In this document: positions 9,666 to 17,987 of the stretch, piece by piece
How the letters are laid out: each line of letters starts with the position of its first letter
Position numbering within the stretch: position 1 is the stretch's first letter
Assembly (NCBI GenBank): GCA_050299335.1
Contig: JBNKVT010000001.1
Span: forward strand, 1-64,000
Reading direction: 5' to 3'
Source: JBNKVT01 sp050299335
Lineage (GTDB): Bacteria > Pseudomonadota > Alphaproteobacteria > Rhodobacterales > Rhodobacteraceae
DNA length: 64,000 nucleotides
Translations under genes and position numbers: made by a program
Notes under the pieces: generated by a model
Told to the model about the DNA's origin: nothing
What the model saw: the letters and a program-made list of their open reading frames with translations, nothing else
The model's database searches: none

Positions 9666-10581
9666 AGCGCACCCTGGGGTCCAGCCAGGCATAGGCCAGA
9701 TCGACGAGAAGGTTGAAGATGACCACGAAGACGGCAACGACGATCACCGTTCCCATGACCAGCGTATAATCGCGGTTCAGCGCCCCTTGCACGAAATAGC
9801 GCCCGATGCCGGGAATACCGAAGACAGTCTCGATGACGATGGACCCGGTCAGCAGGGCGGCAGCGGCGGGGCCTAGATAGGAAACCGCCGGCAGCGAGGC
9901 GGCGCGCAGGGCGTGGCGGATGACGATGGAAGAGGCGGGCAGGCCATAGGCGCGGGCGGTGCGGACATGGTCCGAGCGCAGCGCCTCGATCATCGCACCG
10001 CGGATCAGCCGGGCGATGACGGCGATCTGCGGCAGGGCGAGGGCGGTAATCGGGAGGATCATATTGCTCAGCGAGCCTTCCTCCCAGCCGCCGGCGGGCA
10101 GCCAGCCGAGCCAGACGCCGAAGGTGAGGGCCAGCAGCGGGGCAGTCACGAAATTCGGGACGGTGATGCCGAAGGTCGCCACGGCGATAACCGTGTAGTC
10201 GACGGCAGAATTCTGGCGCAGGGCGGCGATGCAGCCAAGGGTGGCGCCGATGACGAAGGCGACGGCCAGCGCCGATAGGCCAAGCTGCATCGAGACGGGC
10301 AGGCCGGAGCCGAGCAGCTCGTGAACCTTGAAATCGCGGTAGATGAAGCTCGGCCCCATGTCGCCCCGAGCGATGTTACCGAGATATTGCAGGTATTGCT
10401 CCCAGAGCGGCTTGTCGAGGCCGAAGGTCTTGTTGAGATTGGCCATGACCGTGGCTTCGAGCGTGCGCTCCTGATCGAAGGGACCGCCCGGGGCGATCCG
10501 CATCATGAAGAAGGCGGCGGTGATGATGAGAAACAGGGTGGGGACAGCGCCCAGCAACCGTCTCAGAGCATAAGAGATCAT
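9658..10581 (-). CDS. oppB: Oligopeptide ABC transporter permease OppB
   Basis: Inner-membrane permease of 307 residues with the typical OppB opening MISYALRRLLGAVPTLFLI and about six membrane helices. The family periplasmic motif ARGDMGPSF is present, the EAA-type ATPase contact loop is RTARAYGLPASSIVIRHALR, and the C-terminus ends in AYAWLDPRVRYD, characteristic of the family. It overlaps oppC by 8 bases. It is separated from oppA by 106 bases packed with three hairpins, a layout that often makes the binding protein more abundant than the permease. Confidence 0.93.
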   Translation of the reverse strand: MISYALRRLLGAVPTLFLIITAAFFMMRIAPGGPFDQERTLEATVMANLNKTFGLDKPLWEQYLQYLGNIARGDMGPSFIYRDFKVHELLGSGLPVSMQLGLSALAVAFVIGATLGCIAALRQNSAVDYTVIAVATFGITVPNFVTAPLLALTFGVWLGWLPAGGWEEGSLSNMILPITALALPQIAVIARLIRGAMIEALRSDHVRTARAYGLPASSIVIRHALRAASLPAVSYLGPAAAALLTGSIVIETVFGIPGIGRYFVQGALNRDYTLVMGTVIVVAVFVVIFNLLVDLAYAWLDPRVRYD

Positions 10582-10605
10582 GTCGACATCCGGGAGGTAG
10601 GGCGC

Positions 10606-10670
10606 TTGACCGATTGAAAATCGGTCAACTCTGGCCCGATGGGCCAGAGTGCTCCGGCACTGGCCGGAGC
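10606..10670. repeat. Three tandem perfect hairpins between oppA and oppB
   Basis: Three adjacent inverted repeats fill this spacer. TTGACCGATT/AATCGGTCAA spans 10606-10628, ACTCTGGCCC/GGGCCAGAGT spans 10628-10650, and GCTCCGGC/GCCGGAGC spans 10651-10670. All stems are perfect, with loops of 3, 3 and 4 bases. There is no T-run on the minus strand after them, so they look like mRNA-stabilising or partly attenuating structures rather than full terminators. Confidence 0.75.
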
Positions 10671-10687
10671 AGCGCCCACCCTAGCGG

Positions 10688-12283
10688 CTATTCCGCGATA
10701 CTCATCCAGCGCGTCGCGTGGGCGTTCTGGATGTTGTCTTCCCAGCCCTGAAGCTTCGGCGAGACCAGCGAATGCGAGGAATAGAACAACAGCGGGATAT
10801 AGGGCAGGTCCCGCATGAACATCTCTTCGGCCTGTTTCAGGATCGCCGAACGCGCGTCGAGATCGACCTCTTCGGCGGCGGCATCCATCAGCGCGTCATA
10901 TTCGGGGTTCGCGTAATTGGCATAGTTGAACCCGTCATTGTCGCTTTCCACCAGGAACAGGAAGTTCTGCGGGTCGGAATAGTCGCCGATCCAGCCCGCC
11001 CGGACCACCTCGTAATCATCCGTATCACGCAGATGCGCGTAATGCGCCGAGGCGTCGCGGACATTATAGGTGACGTTGATCCCGATGGTCTTCCACATGT
11101 CGGCAATCGCGGTGGCGGTGTTCTTGTGGTTCTCGGACGTGTTGTAGGCGATCTCGATCTCGATGGGATTGTCCGGCCCGAAACCGGCTTCTTTCATCAA
11201 CTCAAGCGCCAGATCCTCGCGGTCCAGCTGGTCCATATCGGCATATTCGACCTCGGCCCCGCCGGTCGAGTAGTTGCCGATCCCCGGCGGGATCAGCGAA
11301 TAGGCAGGGACCATGGTGCCGGTCCAGACCTCGTCGGCCAGGAACTCGCGATCGATGACCATCGACATGGCCTGACGGACGCGCGGGTCGGCGAGTTTTT
11401 CCGACAGCTGGTTCACCCCGTAATAATACGTCCCGAGATAGGGCGGGGTCTTGACCTGGTCGCCATATTCCTCGCGCAGCCGGATGATCTGCTCGCCCGG
11501 CAGGTCGGAGCAGGAATGCACCTCACCGGCCTCCCAGCGGCGCACACAGGTGGCGCGGTCCTCGAAGGGGATGTATTCGATGCGTTCGATGGCGACCTGA
11601 TCGGCCTCGCGGAAGGTCTCGGACTTCACCATGACGATCTTGTCGTTGGGGGTGAAGCTTTCGAGTACATAGGCCCCGTTGGTCACCATGTTCTCGGGCT
11701 GGACGAAATCGGCCCCGTGCGCCTCGACCGAGGCCGGATGCACCGGCAGGCCGGTCTGGTGCTGGAGAAGTTCCAGGAAATAGGGGGTCTGGCGTTCGAG
11801 GGTGATCGCCAGCGTGTGGTCGCCCAGCGCTTCGACGCCCAGCGCGTCCGGTTCCATCTCGCCCTTGTTCACGGCTTCGGCGTTCTGGATCGGGTAGAGG
11901 ATGTTGGCGTATTTCGCCCCGGTCTCGGGGTTCATGATCCGCTGCAGCGAATAGACAAAATCGCCGGCGGTCACCGGGTCGCCGTTCGACCATGTCGCGT
12001 CATTGCGCAGGGTAAAGGTATAGACGGTACCGTCCTCCGAGATGTCCCAGCTTTCGGCCACGCCCGGAATGATCTGCGCCTTGGCGTCATAGATCACCAG
12101 CCCCTCATAGAGGTCGCGCAGAAGGTTGGCCTCGGCTACGGTCGAGGTCTTGTGCTGGTCGAGGGTCTCGGGGTCGCCATCATTGCCGCGGATATAGGTT
12201 TGGGCCGCCGCGCTGAACGCGGTCGCCGTCAGGATACCGATACCGAGGAAGGCGGGAACTATGTGATTACCAATCATAATCAT
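10688..12283 (-). CDS. oppA: Periplasmic oligopeptide-binding protein (OppA family)
   Basis: Solute-binding protein of the SBP_bac_5 family, 531 residues, that delivers peptides to the OppBC permease. An N-terminal signal peptide (hydrophobic VPAFLGIGILTATAFSAAA) is likely cleaved before QTYIRGN. The family signature is visible as EANLLRDLYEGLVIYD and AESWDISEDGTVYTFTLR. It is the first gene of the importer operon and lies divergently from der with a 193-bp spacer. The ORF starts MIMIGNH, so the ATG three codons in is an alternative start. OppA, MppA and DppA relatives cannot be told apart here, so the ligand is not certain. Confidence 0.9.
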   Translation of the reverse strand: MIMIGNHIVPAFLGIGILTATAFSAAAQTYIRGNDGDPETLDQHKTSTVAEANLLRDLYEGLVIYDAKAQIIPGVAESWDISEDGTVYTFTLRNDATWSNGDPVTAGDFVYSLQRIMNPETGAKYANILYPIQNAEAVNKGEMEPDALGVEALGDHTLAITLERQTPYFLELLQHQTGLPVHPASVEAHGADFVQPENMVTNGAYVLESFTPNDKIVMVKSETFREADQVAIERIEYIPFEDRATCVRRWEAGEVHSCSDLPGEQIIRLREEYGDQVKTPPYLGTYYYGVNQLSEKLADPRVRQAMSMVIDREFLADEVWTGTMVPAYSLIPPGIGNYSTGGAEVEYADMDQLDREDLALELMKEAGFGPDNPIEIEIAYNTSENHKNTATAIADMWKTIGINVTYNVRDASAHYAHLRDTDDYEVVRAGWIGDYSDPQNFLFLVESDNDGFNYANYANPEYDALMDAAAEEVDLDARSAILKQAEEMFMRDLPYIPLLFYSSHSLVSPKLQGWEDNIQNAHATRWMSIAE

Positions 12284-12476
12284 ACTCCCTGTAATTGTTT
12301 ATGTGTCGCAAAGCTTCGCGCGGATCGGAGGGAATCGCAATGGTGGAAGCGGTTTGAAAACCGATTACCCTGGGTCAATTTGCGGTGTGGGACGGCGGGA
12401 GCCGCACCGCTGAGACGTTGCGCGGGGGCCTGGGAAGCTGTAGAGGCGGCGCGAAGGCGATATCCGGAACAAGACG

Positions 12477-13892
12477 ATGAGTTTTACCCTGGCCGTGGTC
12501 GGCCGCCCCAATGTCGGCAAATCGACGCTGTTCAACCGGCTGGTCGGCAAGCGTCTGGCGCTGGTCGATGACCAGCCCGGCGTGACCCGCGACCTGCGCG
12601 AGGGCGCGGCGCGGCTTGGGCATCTACGGTTCACGGTGATCGATACCGCCGGGCTGGAGGAGGCGACGGACGAAAGCCTGCCCGGCCGGATGCGGGCGCT
12701 GACGGAGCGGGCGGTCGATATGGCGGATATCTGCCTGTTCATGATCGATGCCCGCGCCGGGGTGACACCTACGGATCAGGTGTTCGCGGAGATTCTGCGA
12801 AAACGGGCAAAACATGTGATCCTCGCCGCCAACAAGGCCGAAGGGCAGGCCGGGGAGACGGGGTTCTATGACGCTTTCTCGCTGGGGCTGGGCGAGCCTT
12901 TGCGGCTGTCCGCCGAGCATGGCGAGGGGATGGAGGACCTTTACCGGGTGCTGGAACCTCTGGCTGCGGAATTCGAGGCTGGACGGGAGGAACCCGAGGT
13001 CGAGGTCGATGTCTCGGATGATGTGGATGAGGACGGGGACGGGGCGGAACTGCCTGACGACCGGCCGATCCAGATTGCCGTCGTTGGCCGTCCGAATGCC
13101 GGGAAGTCGACCCTGGTCAATGCCATTCTCGGCGAAGACCGGCTGCTGACCGGGCCGGAGGCGGGGATCACGCGGGATGCGATCTCGGTCAATACCGATT
13201 GGCGCGGGCGGGCGTTCCGGATTTTTGATACTGCCGGGATGCGCAAGAAGGCCAAGGTACAGGAAAAGCTCGAGAAACTGTCGGTCTCCGACGGGCTTCG
13301 GGCGGTGAAATTTGCCGAGGTCGTGGTGGTTCTGCTGGACGTGCGGGTGCCGTTCGAGCAGCAGGATCTGCGGATTGCCGATCTGGCCGAACGCGAGGGG
13401 CGGGCGGTTGTGATTGCCGTCAACAAATGGGATCTGGAGGAGGACAAGGGCGCGAAGCTGAAGGAACTGCGCGAGGCCTGCGAGCGGCTTTTGCCGCAGT
13501 TGCGCGGCGTGCCCCTGGTGACCGTCTCGGCTGTGACGGGGCGGGGGCTGGACCGCCTGCGCGAGGCGGTGCTGGAAGTTTATCGGGTCTGGAACGCGCG
13601 GATCCCGACGGCGCGGCTGAACCAGTGGCTGGCAGGCGAGGTCGAGGCACATCCGCCACCGGCACCTTCGGGGCGGCGGATCAGGTTGCGGTATATGACC
13701 CAGGTGAAGACACGGCCGCCGACTTTCGTGGTGTTCTGTTCGGTGCCGGATGCGTTGCCGGAAGCGTACAAGCGGTTTCTGGTCAACGGGCTGAGGCGGG
13801 ATTTCGACCTGCCGGGAGTGCCGATCCGGATCTGGCTGCGGGCGGGAGAGAACCCGTACAAGGCCAAGGCCGGGAAGCGGAAGATACATTGA
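12477..13892 (+). CDS. der: Ribosome-associated GTPase Der (EngA)
   Basis: Double-GTPase that assists assembly of the 50S ribosomal subunit. The first G domain has GRPNVGKS at residues 9-16, DTAG and NKAE. An acidic linker (EEPEVEVDVSDDVDEDGD) leads to the second G domain with GRPNAGKS near 204-211, DTAG and NKWD. The C-terminal KH-like domain closes the protein. The total of 471 residues is normal for the family. The ATG at 12477 begins MSFTLAVVGRPNVGK. The gene is monocistronic and is followed by a very stable hairpin. Confidence 0.97.
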   Translation: MSFTLAVVGRPNVGKSTLFNRLVGKRLALVDDQPGVTRDLREGAARLGHLRFTVIDTAGLEEATDESLPGRMRALTERAVDMADICLFMIDARAGVTPTDQVFAEILRKRAKHVILAANKAEGQAGETGFYDAFSLGLGEPLRLSAEHGEGMEDLYRVLEPLAAEFEAGREEPEVEVDVSDDVDEDGDGAELPDDRPIQIAVVGRPNAGKSTLVNAILGEDRLLTGPEAGITRDAISVNTDWRGRAFRIFDTAGMRKKAKVQEKLEKLSVSDGLRAVKFAEVVVVLLDVRVPFEQQDLRIADLAEREGRAVVIAVNKWDLEEDKGAKLKELREACERLLPQLRGVPLVTVSAVTGRGLDRLREAVLEVYRVWNARIPTARLNQWLAGEVEAHPPPAPSGRRIRLRYMTQVKTRPPTFVVFCSVPDALPEAYKRFLVNGLRRDFDLPGVPIRIWLRAGENPYKAKAGKRKIH

Positions 13893-13905
13893 TCTTTTGA
13901 GGGGG

Positions 13906-13943
13906 AGCGAAACCCGGGGGGCAGTAGCCCCCCGGGTTTCGCT
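13906..13943 (+). terminator. Very stable hairpin downstream of der
   Basis: A perfect 17-bp stem joins AGCGAAACCCGGGGGGC (13906-13922) and GCCCCCCGGGTTTCGCT (13927-13943) through a 4-base AGTA loop. It begins 13 bases after the der stop. There is no following T-run, so termination may be imperfect and the element may instead protect the 3' end. Confidence 0.6.
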
Positions 13944-14023
13944 CGCTCGCGCGATGTGGCTGGCGAAGTCTCTATGGCAAGGTCCGGGCTTGTTGCATGA
14001 CTTTGGGAATCTGCTGAGAAGCG

Positions 14024-14048
14024 CTTGAGGAGCAGGGTGCTCCTCAAG
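14024..14048. repeat. Perfect 11-bp palindrome between der and SDR gene
   Basis: CTTGAGGAGCA (14024-14034), a GGG loop and TGCTCCTCAAG (14038-14048) form a perfect hairpin. It lies in the convergent region between der and the end of the purF operon and could act as a bidirectional transcript end; no T-run accompanies it. Confidence 0.5.
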
Positions 14049-14162
14049 TCGCCTCATCCAATGTGGGATACGATTCGCGCCCGCCTCAAGGCCAAGCCGC
14101 CTGCGGCGGTCGGGCTGCGCCCGAGCCTTGACCCGGTCCCGAATCGCGGGCTGGGGCGGGGG

Positions 14163-14822
14163 TTAGAGACTGTCAATCAAGCGGGTGGCTTCGGTGGCGC
14201 AGGAGGTGAGGGTGTCGCGGTTCTCGCCGGGATAGAAGCGGTGGCGCAGTGCGGTGGGCATCGGTTCCGGGGCGAAGAGGGTGACCTTGGGGCCGGTCTG
14301 GGCGGTTTCGGCGGCGAAGGCCTCGGCGATCCGGGTCTGGGCGCTGCGGGAGGCGGCGAAGCCGGTGAGGAATTTCGGGCCGGTATGAGGGTCGCGGAGG
14401 AATATGGCCTGAGGCTCGGGCGCGGCGCGCAAGAGCGGCAGGAGGTTGGTGATGAGGGTGAGGGTGGCCCTTGCATTGACCTCCCAGGCGCGGTCGAAAT
14501 CCTTGAGGCTGGTGTGGTCGACAGGCGACAGCGGCACGGCATGGGCTGCGGCGTGGACAAAGAGGTCAAGATGGCCCCAGCGCTTGTGGAGGGCGAGGCA
14601 CATGCGCTTGATGGCGGGCTCGTCGGTGATGTCGAGGGGGACGAGGGTGGAGGCACCCTCGGTCTTGTCGATCTCGTCGGCGAGGTCCTCGAGGCCGCCG
14701 GTGGTGCGGGCCACGGCGATGACATGGGCGCCGCGGCGGGCGAGCTCAACGGCGGTGGCATAGCCGAAGCCGCGGGAGGCACCGGTGACGAGCGCGAGTT
14801 TGCCCGTAAATTCAGTACTCAA
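14163..14822 (-). CDS. Short-chain dehydrogenase/reductase family protein with degenerate active site
   Basis: A 219-residue Rossmann-fold protein of the SDR family. The nucleotide-binding motif VTGASRGFGYA (TGxxxGxG) is intact near residues 13-23, and NARAT stands where NAG/NVxA is expected. The catalytic YxxxK is missing: the region reads GFAASRSAQTR, with Phe for Tyr and Arg for Lys, and the usual catalytic Ser segment reads LRDPHTGP. It may bind NAD(P) without classical redox chemistry. The start is a TTG at 14822, which overlaps the upstream gene's stop as TTGA (4 bases), indicating translational coupling. It is the last gene of the purF operon. Confidence 0.85.
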   Translation of the reverse strand: MSTEFTGKLALVTGASRGFGYATAVELARRGAHVIAVARTTGGLEDLADEIDKTEGASTLVPLDITDEPAIKRMCLALHKRWGHLDLFVHAAAHAVPLSPVDHTSLKDFDRAWEVNARATLTLITNLLPLLRAAPEPQAIFLRDPHTGPKFLTGFAASRSAQTRIAEAFAAETAQTGPKVTLFAPEPMPTALRHRFYPGENRDTLTSCATEATRLIDSL

Positions 14823-15394
14823 GCGGCCTCCAGATGCGGGCGCATGTCGTGGCCGAGGGCGGCGTAGAGTTCGAGGAGCATGTCGAAGGTGATGCCGCCG
14901 CGCTGGAGGTTGTAGAATGTGTGGTCCTCGTCCTGAACGACGATGGTCGGGCGCTTGTTGTCACCCTGGGCCTGCACGGCGCAAAGCGAGGCGGTCATGT
15001 CGGCGCCGACCAGCTGGTTGGCCAGCCAGCCCTTGAACGGTGCCTCGGGCGGCGGGGCGGAGCCCTTGGAGGCGGCGACGACGGCGTTGTAATCGGGGCG
15101 TTCGACCTCGACCCAGAGGGCGAAGCCGAAGGTGCGGTCGGTGCCGTCGATCTTCAGCGGGAAGCGGCCACGGATGTAGCGGGTAGCGCCGATCTTGCAG
15201 AAATCTTCCGTCAGCACGTCGCCTTCCCGCAGCGCATTCGAGTTGGGGGCCGGAGGATCGCCCTCGGCGGGCCAGGCTTCGGGGCAGGAGAAGGCAACGT
15301 CGAAGACACCGCCATGGACGGTGTCGCAGAGCGGGCAGCTCCAGGTCGGGTCGTTGAATTTCTGCCAGCGCGGGTCGTCGGCAAGGTCGGTCAT
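14819..15394 (-). CDS. DUF2199 domain protein (second of tandem pair)
   Basis: A 191-residue protein of unknown function assigned to DUF2199 by its layout: an N-terminal CxxC (WSCPLCDTVHGGVFD) that probably binds zinc, a central beta-rich region, and a C-terminal ITFDMLLELY motif. The ATG at 15394 is chosen because GAGGAGGG lies upstream. It is a paralogue of the neighbouring gene at 15462-16034: both start with DDPRWQ(K/R)F and end in RPHLEA or RKHLEA. No biochemical role is known to me. Confidence 0.8.
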   Translation of the reverse strand: MTDLADDPRWQKFNDPTWSCPLCDTVHGGVFDVAFSCPEAWPAEGDPPAPNSNALREGDVLTEDFCKIGATRYIRGRFPLKIDGTDRTFGFALWVEVERPDYNAVVAASKGSAPPPEAPFKGWLANQLVGADMTASLCAVQAQGDNKRPTIVVQDEDHTFYNLQRGGITFDMLLELYAALGHDMRPHLEAA

Positions 15395-15461
15395 GGCGGT
15401 CCCTCCTCGTTTTCCCCTTGCTACACGATATCGGGCGAAAGGAAAGTGCGGGTTTGCACCT

Positions 15462-16034
15462 TCAGTGGGCTTCGAGGTGCTTGCGAACGTTGGTTCCTGA
15501 GGCTTCGTAGAGGTCGAGGAGGCGGTCGAAGGTGATGCCGATACGCTGGGCTTCGGCGAGAGAATGACCGCTTTCCTCCTGCACGTATAGCACCGGGCGC
15601 TTTCCAGCCGCGCCGGGGCGGAGATTGCAGGGCAGTGGGTCGCCAGCGTCCCAGCCCGGCAGGGAGTTCGAGAGCCAGGAAAAGCCGCCTTCGAAGCCGG
15701 TCTCGTCGTCGTAGGTCTCGCAATACTGCCGGAAGGTCGCCTCAGAGACGCTGCCCCAGGCGCCATAGGCGAAACTTTCGCCGGTACCGATCACCGGGAT
15801 CGGCAGGGTGCAGCGGACGAAGAAATTGCCGTCGAAATGGCAAAGGTCGTAGGTCAGCAGGTCCTCGCCCGCGCCCAGCACCTCTTGGCCGCTGTCGCGC
15901 AGGTTTCCATGGGTCCAGATATCGGGGTGGTCATAGCCGATGTCGAAGATGCCGCCATAGCTCGCCCCGCAGCAGGGACACCGGAAATCGGCATTAGCGA
16001 AACGCTGCCAGCGCGGGTCGTCGTCGAGCCGCAT
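15462..16034 (-). CDS. DUF2199 domain protein (first of tandem pair)
   Basis: A 190-residue DUF2199 protein with the putative zinc ligands FRCPCCGASYGGIFD near residue 18 and the conserved IGITFDRLLDLYEASG near the C-terminus. Its ATG shares one base with the purF stop (TGATG), so it is translationally coupled to purF. The pair with the next gene, of similar size and motif order, indicates local duplication followed by divergence. The function is unknown; the purine-operon location is the only contextual hint. Confidence 0.8.
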   Translation of the reverse strand: MRLDDDPRWQRFANADFRCPCCGASYGGIFDIGYDHPDIWTHGNLRDSGQEVLGAGEDLLTYDLCHFDGNFFVRCTLPIPVIGTGESFAYGAWGSVSEATFRQYCETYDDETGFEGGFSWLSNSLPGWDAGDPLPCNLRPGAAGKRPVLYVQEESGHSLAEAQRIGITFDRLLDLYEASGTNVRKHLEAH

Positions 16035-17500
16035 CAGGCCGATTTCTTCAACTGAAAACCTTTTTCGATCTGGTCGGCGGGCCGCACCGGGTATTCGCCC
16101 GAGAAACAGGCATCGCAGAATTGCGGGTCCAGCACGTTGCGGCCCTCAGCGCGGCCGCAGGCGCGGTAGAGGCCGTCGAGGGAGACGAATTTAAGCGAGG
16201 TGACGCCCAAGTGCAGGCGCATTTCGTCTTCGGACATTTTCGAGGCCAGCAGCTTGTCGCGGTCGGGCGTGTCGACGCCGTAGAAGCAGGGCCATTGGGT
16301 GGGGGGGCTCGCGATGCGGAAATGGACCTCTTTGGCACCGGCGTCCAGAAGCATCTCGCGGATCTTGCGGGTGGTGGTGCCGCGGACGACCGAATCGTCG
16401 ACGAGAATGATGCGTTTGCCCTTCACCAGGGCGCGGTTGATGTTCAGCTTCAACCGCACGCCCATGTTGCGGATATGGTCGGTCGGTTCGATGAAGGTGC
16501 GGCCCATATACTGGTTGCGGATGATGCCCATCGCGTAGGGGATGCCGCTTTCCTGGGAATAGCCGATGGCCGCCGGGGTGCCGCTGTCGGGGACCGGGCA
16601 GACGAGATCGGCATCGACCGGGGCCTCGCGGGCCAGTTCGACGCCGATCTGGCGGCGGGTCTCATAGACCGAGACGCCGCCGAGGATGCTGTCGGGGCGC
16701 GAGAAATAGACGTGTTCGAAGATGCAGAACCGGGGGCTGGCTTTCTCGAACGGGAAGAAGCTTTCGATGCCGTCGGAGGTGAGGATGACCATCTCGCCGG
16801 GCTCGACCTCGCGGATGAACTCGGCCCCGATGATGTCGAAGGCGCAGGTTTCGGAACTTAGCGCCCAGCCGTCGCCGAGCTTGCCGAGCATCAGCGGGCG
16901 GACGCCGAGGGGGTCGCGGACGCCGATGAGTTTCGAGCGGGTCATGGCGATGAGGGAAAACGCTCCCTCGACCATGCGCAGCGCGTCCTTGATCCGCTCG
17001 GGGATGTTCTTCTGCATCGAGCGGGCCATCAGGTGGATGATGCATTCGGTGTCGGACGACGACTGGAAGATCGAGCCGCGCTCGATCAGGTCGCGCTTCA
17101 GCCGGTCGGCATTGGTGATGTTGCCGTTATGGGCGATGGCGCAGCCGCCCATGGCAAACTCGGCGAACAAGGGCTGGACGTCACGGATGGCGGTGTTGCC
17201 CTTGGAGCCCGAGGTCGAATAGCGGACATGACCGATGCCGAGAGAACCGGGGAGGGTCTCCATCACCTTTTGCGAGGTGAAGTTGTCGCGGACATAGCCG
17301 AAGCGGCGGGCGGAGTTGAAACCGGCCTCAGGGTCGTAGGTGACGATGCCGCCCGCCTCCTGGCCCCGGTGCTGCAGGGCATGGAGGCCGAGAGCGACGA
17401 AATTGGCGGCATCGGCGACGCCGTTGACGCCGAATATGCCGCATTCCTCCCGTAGCTTGTCGTCATCGAACGGGTGGCGCGGCATGGGGTCTCGGGACAT
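16034..17500 (-). CDS. purF: Amidophosphoribosyltransferase
   Basis: Catalyses the first committed step of de novo purine synthesis, converting PRPP and glutamine to phosphoribosylamine. The class II glutaminase nucleophile is the Cys of REECGIFGV, so a short N-terminal propeptide must be removed. The glutaminase core includes LHALQHRGQEAGG and GHVRYSTSG. The PRPP-binding motif is RIILVDDSVVRGTTT. A C-terminal DAQFCDACF-like cysteine segment (seen as QFCDACFSGEYP) is typical of iron-sulfur PurF enzymes. The ATG at 17500 (MSRDPMPRHPF) with GGAAG upstream is preferred to a TTG at 17515. It heads an operon with two DUF2199 genes and an SDR. Confidence 0.96.
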   Translation of the reverse strand: MSRDPMPRHPFDDDKLREECGIFGVNGVADAANFVALGLHALQHRGQEAGGIVTYDPEAGFNSARRFGYVRDNFTSQKVMETLPGSLGIGHVRYSTSGSKGNTAIRDVQPLFAEFAMGGCAIAHNGNITNADRLKRDLIERGSIFQSSSDTECIIHLMARSMQKNIPERIKDALRMVEGAFSLIAMTRSKLIGVRDPLGVRPLMLGKLGDGWALSSETCAFDIIGAEFIREVEPGEMVILTSDGIESFFPFEKASPRFCIFEHVYFSRPDSILGGVSVYETRRQIGVELAREAPVDADLVCPVPDSGTPAAIGYSQESGIPYAMGIIRNQYMGRTFIEPTDHIRNMGVRLKLNINRALVKGKRIILVDDSVVRGTTTRKIREMLLDAGAKEVHFRIASPPTQWPCFYGVDTPDRDKLLASKMSEDEMRLHLGVTSLKFVSLDGLYRACGRAEGRNVLDPQFCDACFSGEYPVRPADQIEKGFQLKKSA

Positions 17501-17793
17501 GGGGACTTCCGGCAAGGGGGACGCTGGCTTTTCTATACCCCGTTGTCACGAAGAAGTCACGGATGCAAGGGGGTGCAGGCGACCGGTGCATCGGGGCGAT
17601 TTTAGACAATTTCGCAGAAATGGGGGATTTATTTTTTGCAAACTGCGAATAATGCCTTGCCAGAGAGGCAGAGGCCCGGCTAAGGTCGGAGGAGCTTCCG
17701 AGGAGCGCGGACCGGTCGTCCGGCTTTGGGAAGACGCATGACGATCATCCTCAGTCTGGGACCCGGAATTGCTCGTGAAAACGGGAGGATGGG

Positions 17794-17886
17794 ATGTGGG
17801 AATTTGACTGGAAATCCAATCTGCCGATGCGCCTTTTTGCCCTCTTCGCTGTGGTGTTCCTGTTCGTCGCGATGCTGGCGCTCTGA
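17794..17886 (+). CDS. Predicted 30-residue single-pass membrane peptide
   Basis: A short open frame starting ATG at 17794 with GGGAGG about six bases upstream. The product begins MWEFDWKSNLPM and continues with a 17-residue hydrophobic helix (RLFALFAVVFLFVAMLAL) ending at the stop. The good ribosome site, polar head and membrane tail make it a plausible small membrane protein. There is no homology evidence, and it lies in an otherwise non-coding region upstream of the L,D-transpeptidase gene. Confidence 0.45.
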   Translation: MWEFDWKSNLPMRLFALFAVVFLFVAMLAL

Positions 17887-17987
17887 GCGAGCACAGTCGG
17901 AGCGACGACAGACTCATCGAATTTTAACCATCAGGTCACAGGATCCGGGCGGAATGGGTCTGGTTAATCGTCCATTGGGATTCTGTA

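Noticed and set aside
17600..17660. TTCGCAG ... CTGCGAA inverted repeat upstream of purF
   Set aside because: The arms are only 7-8 bases and about 27 bases apart, with no known regulator matching; too weak to list as an operator.
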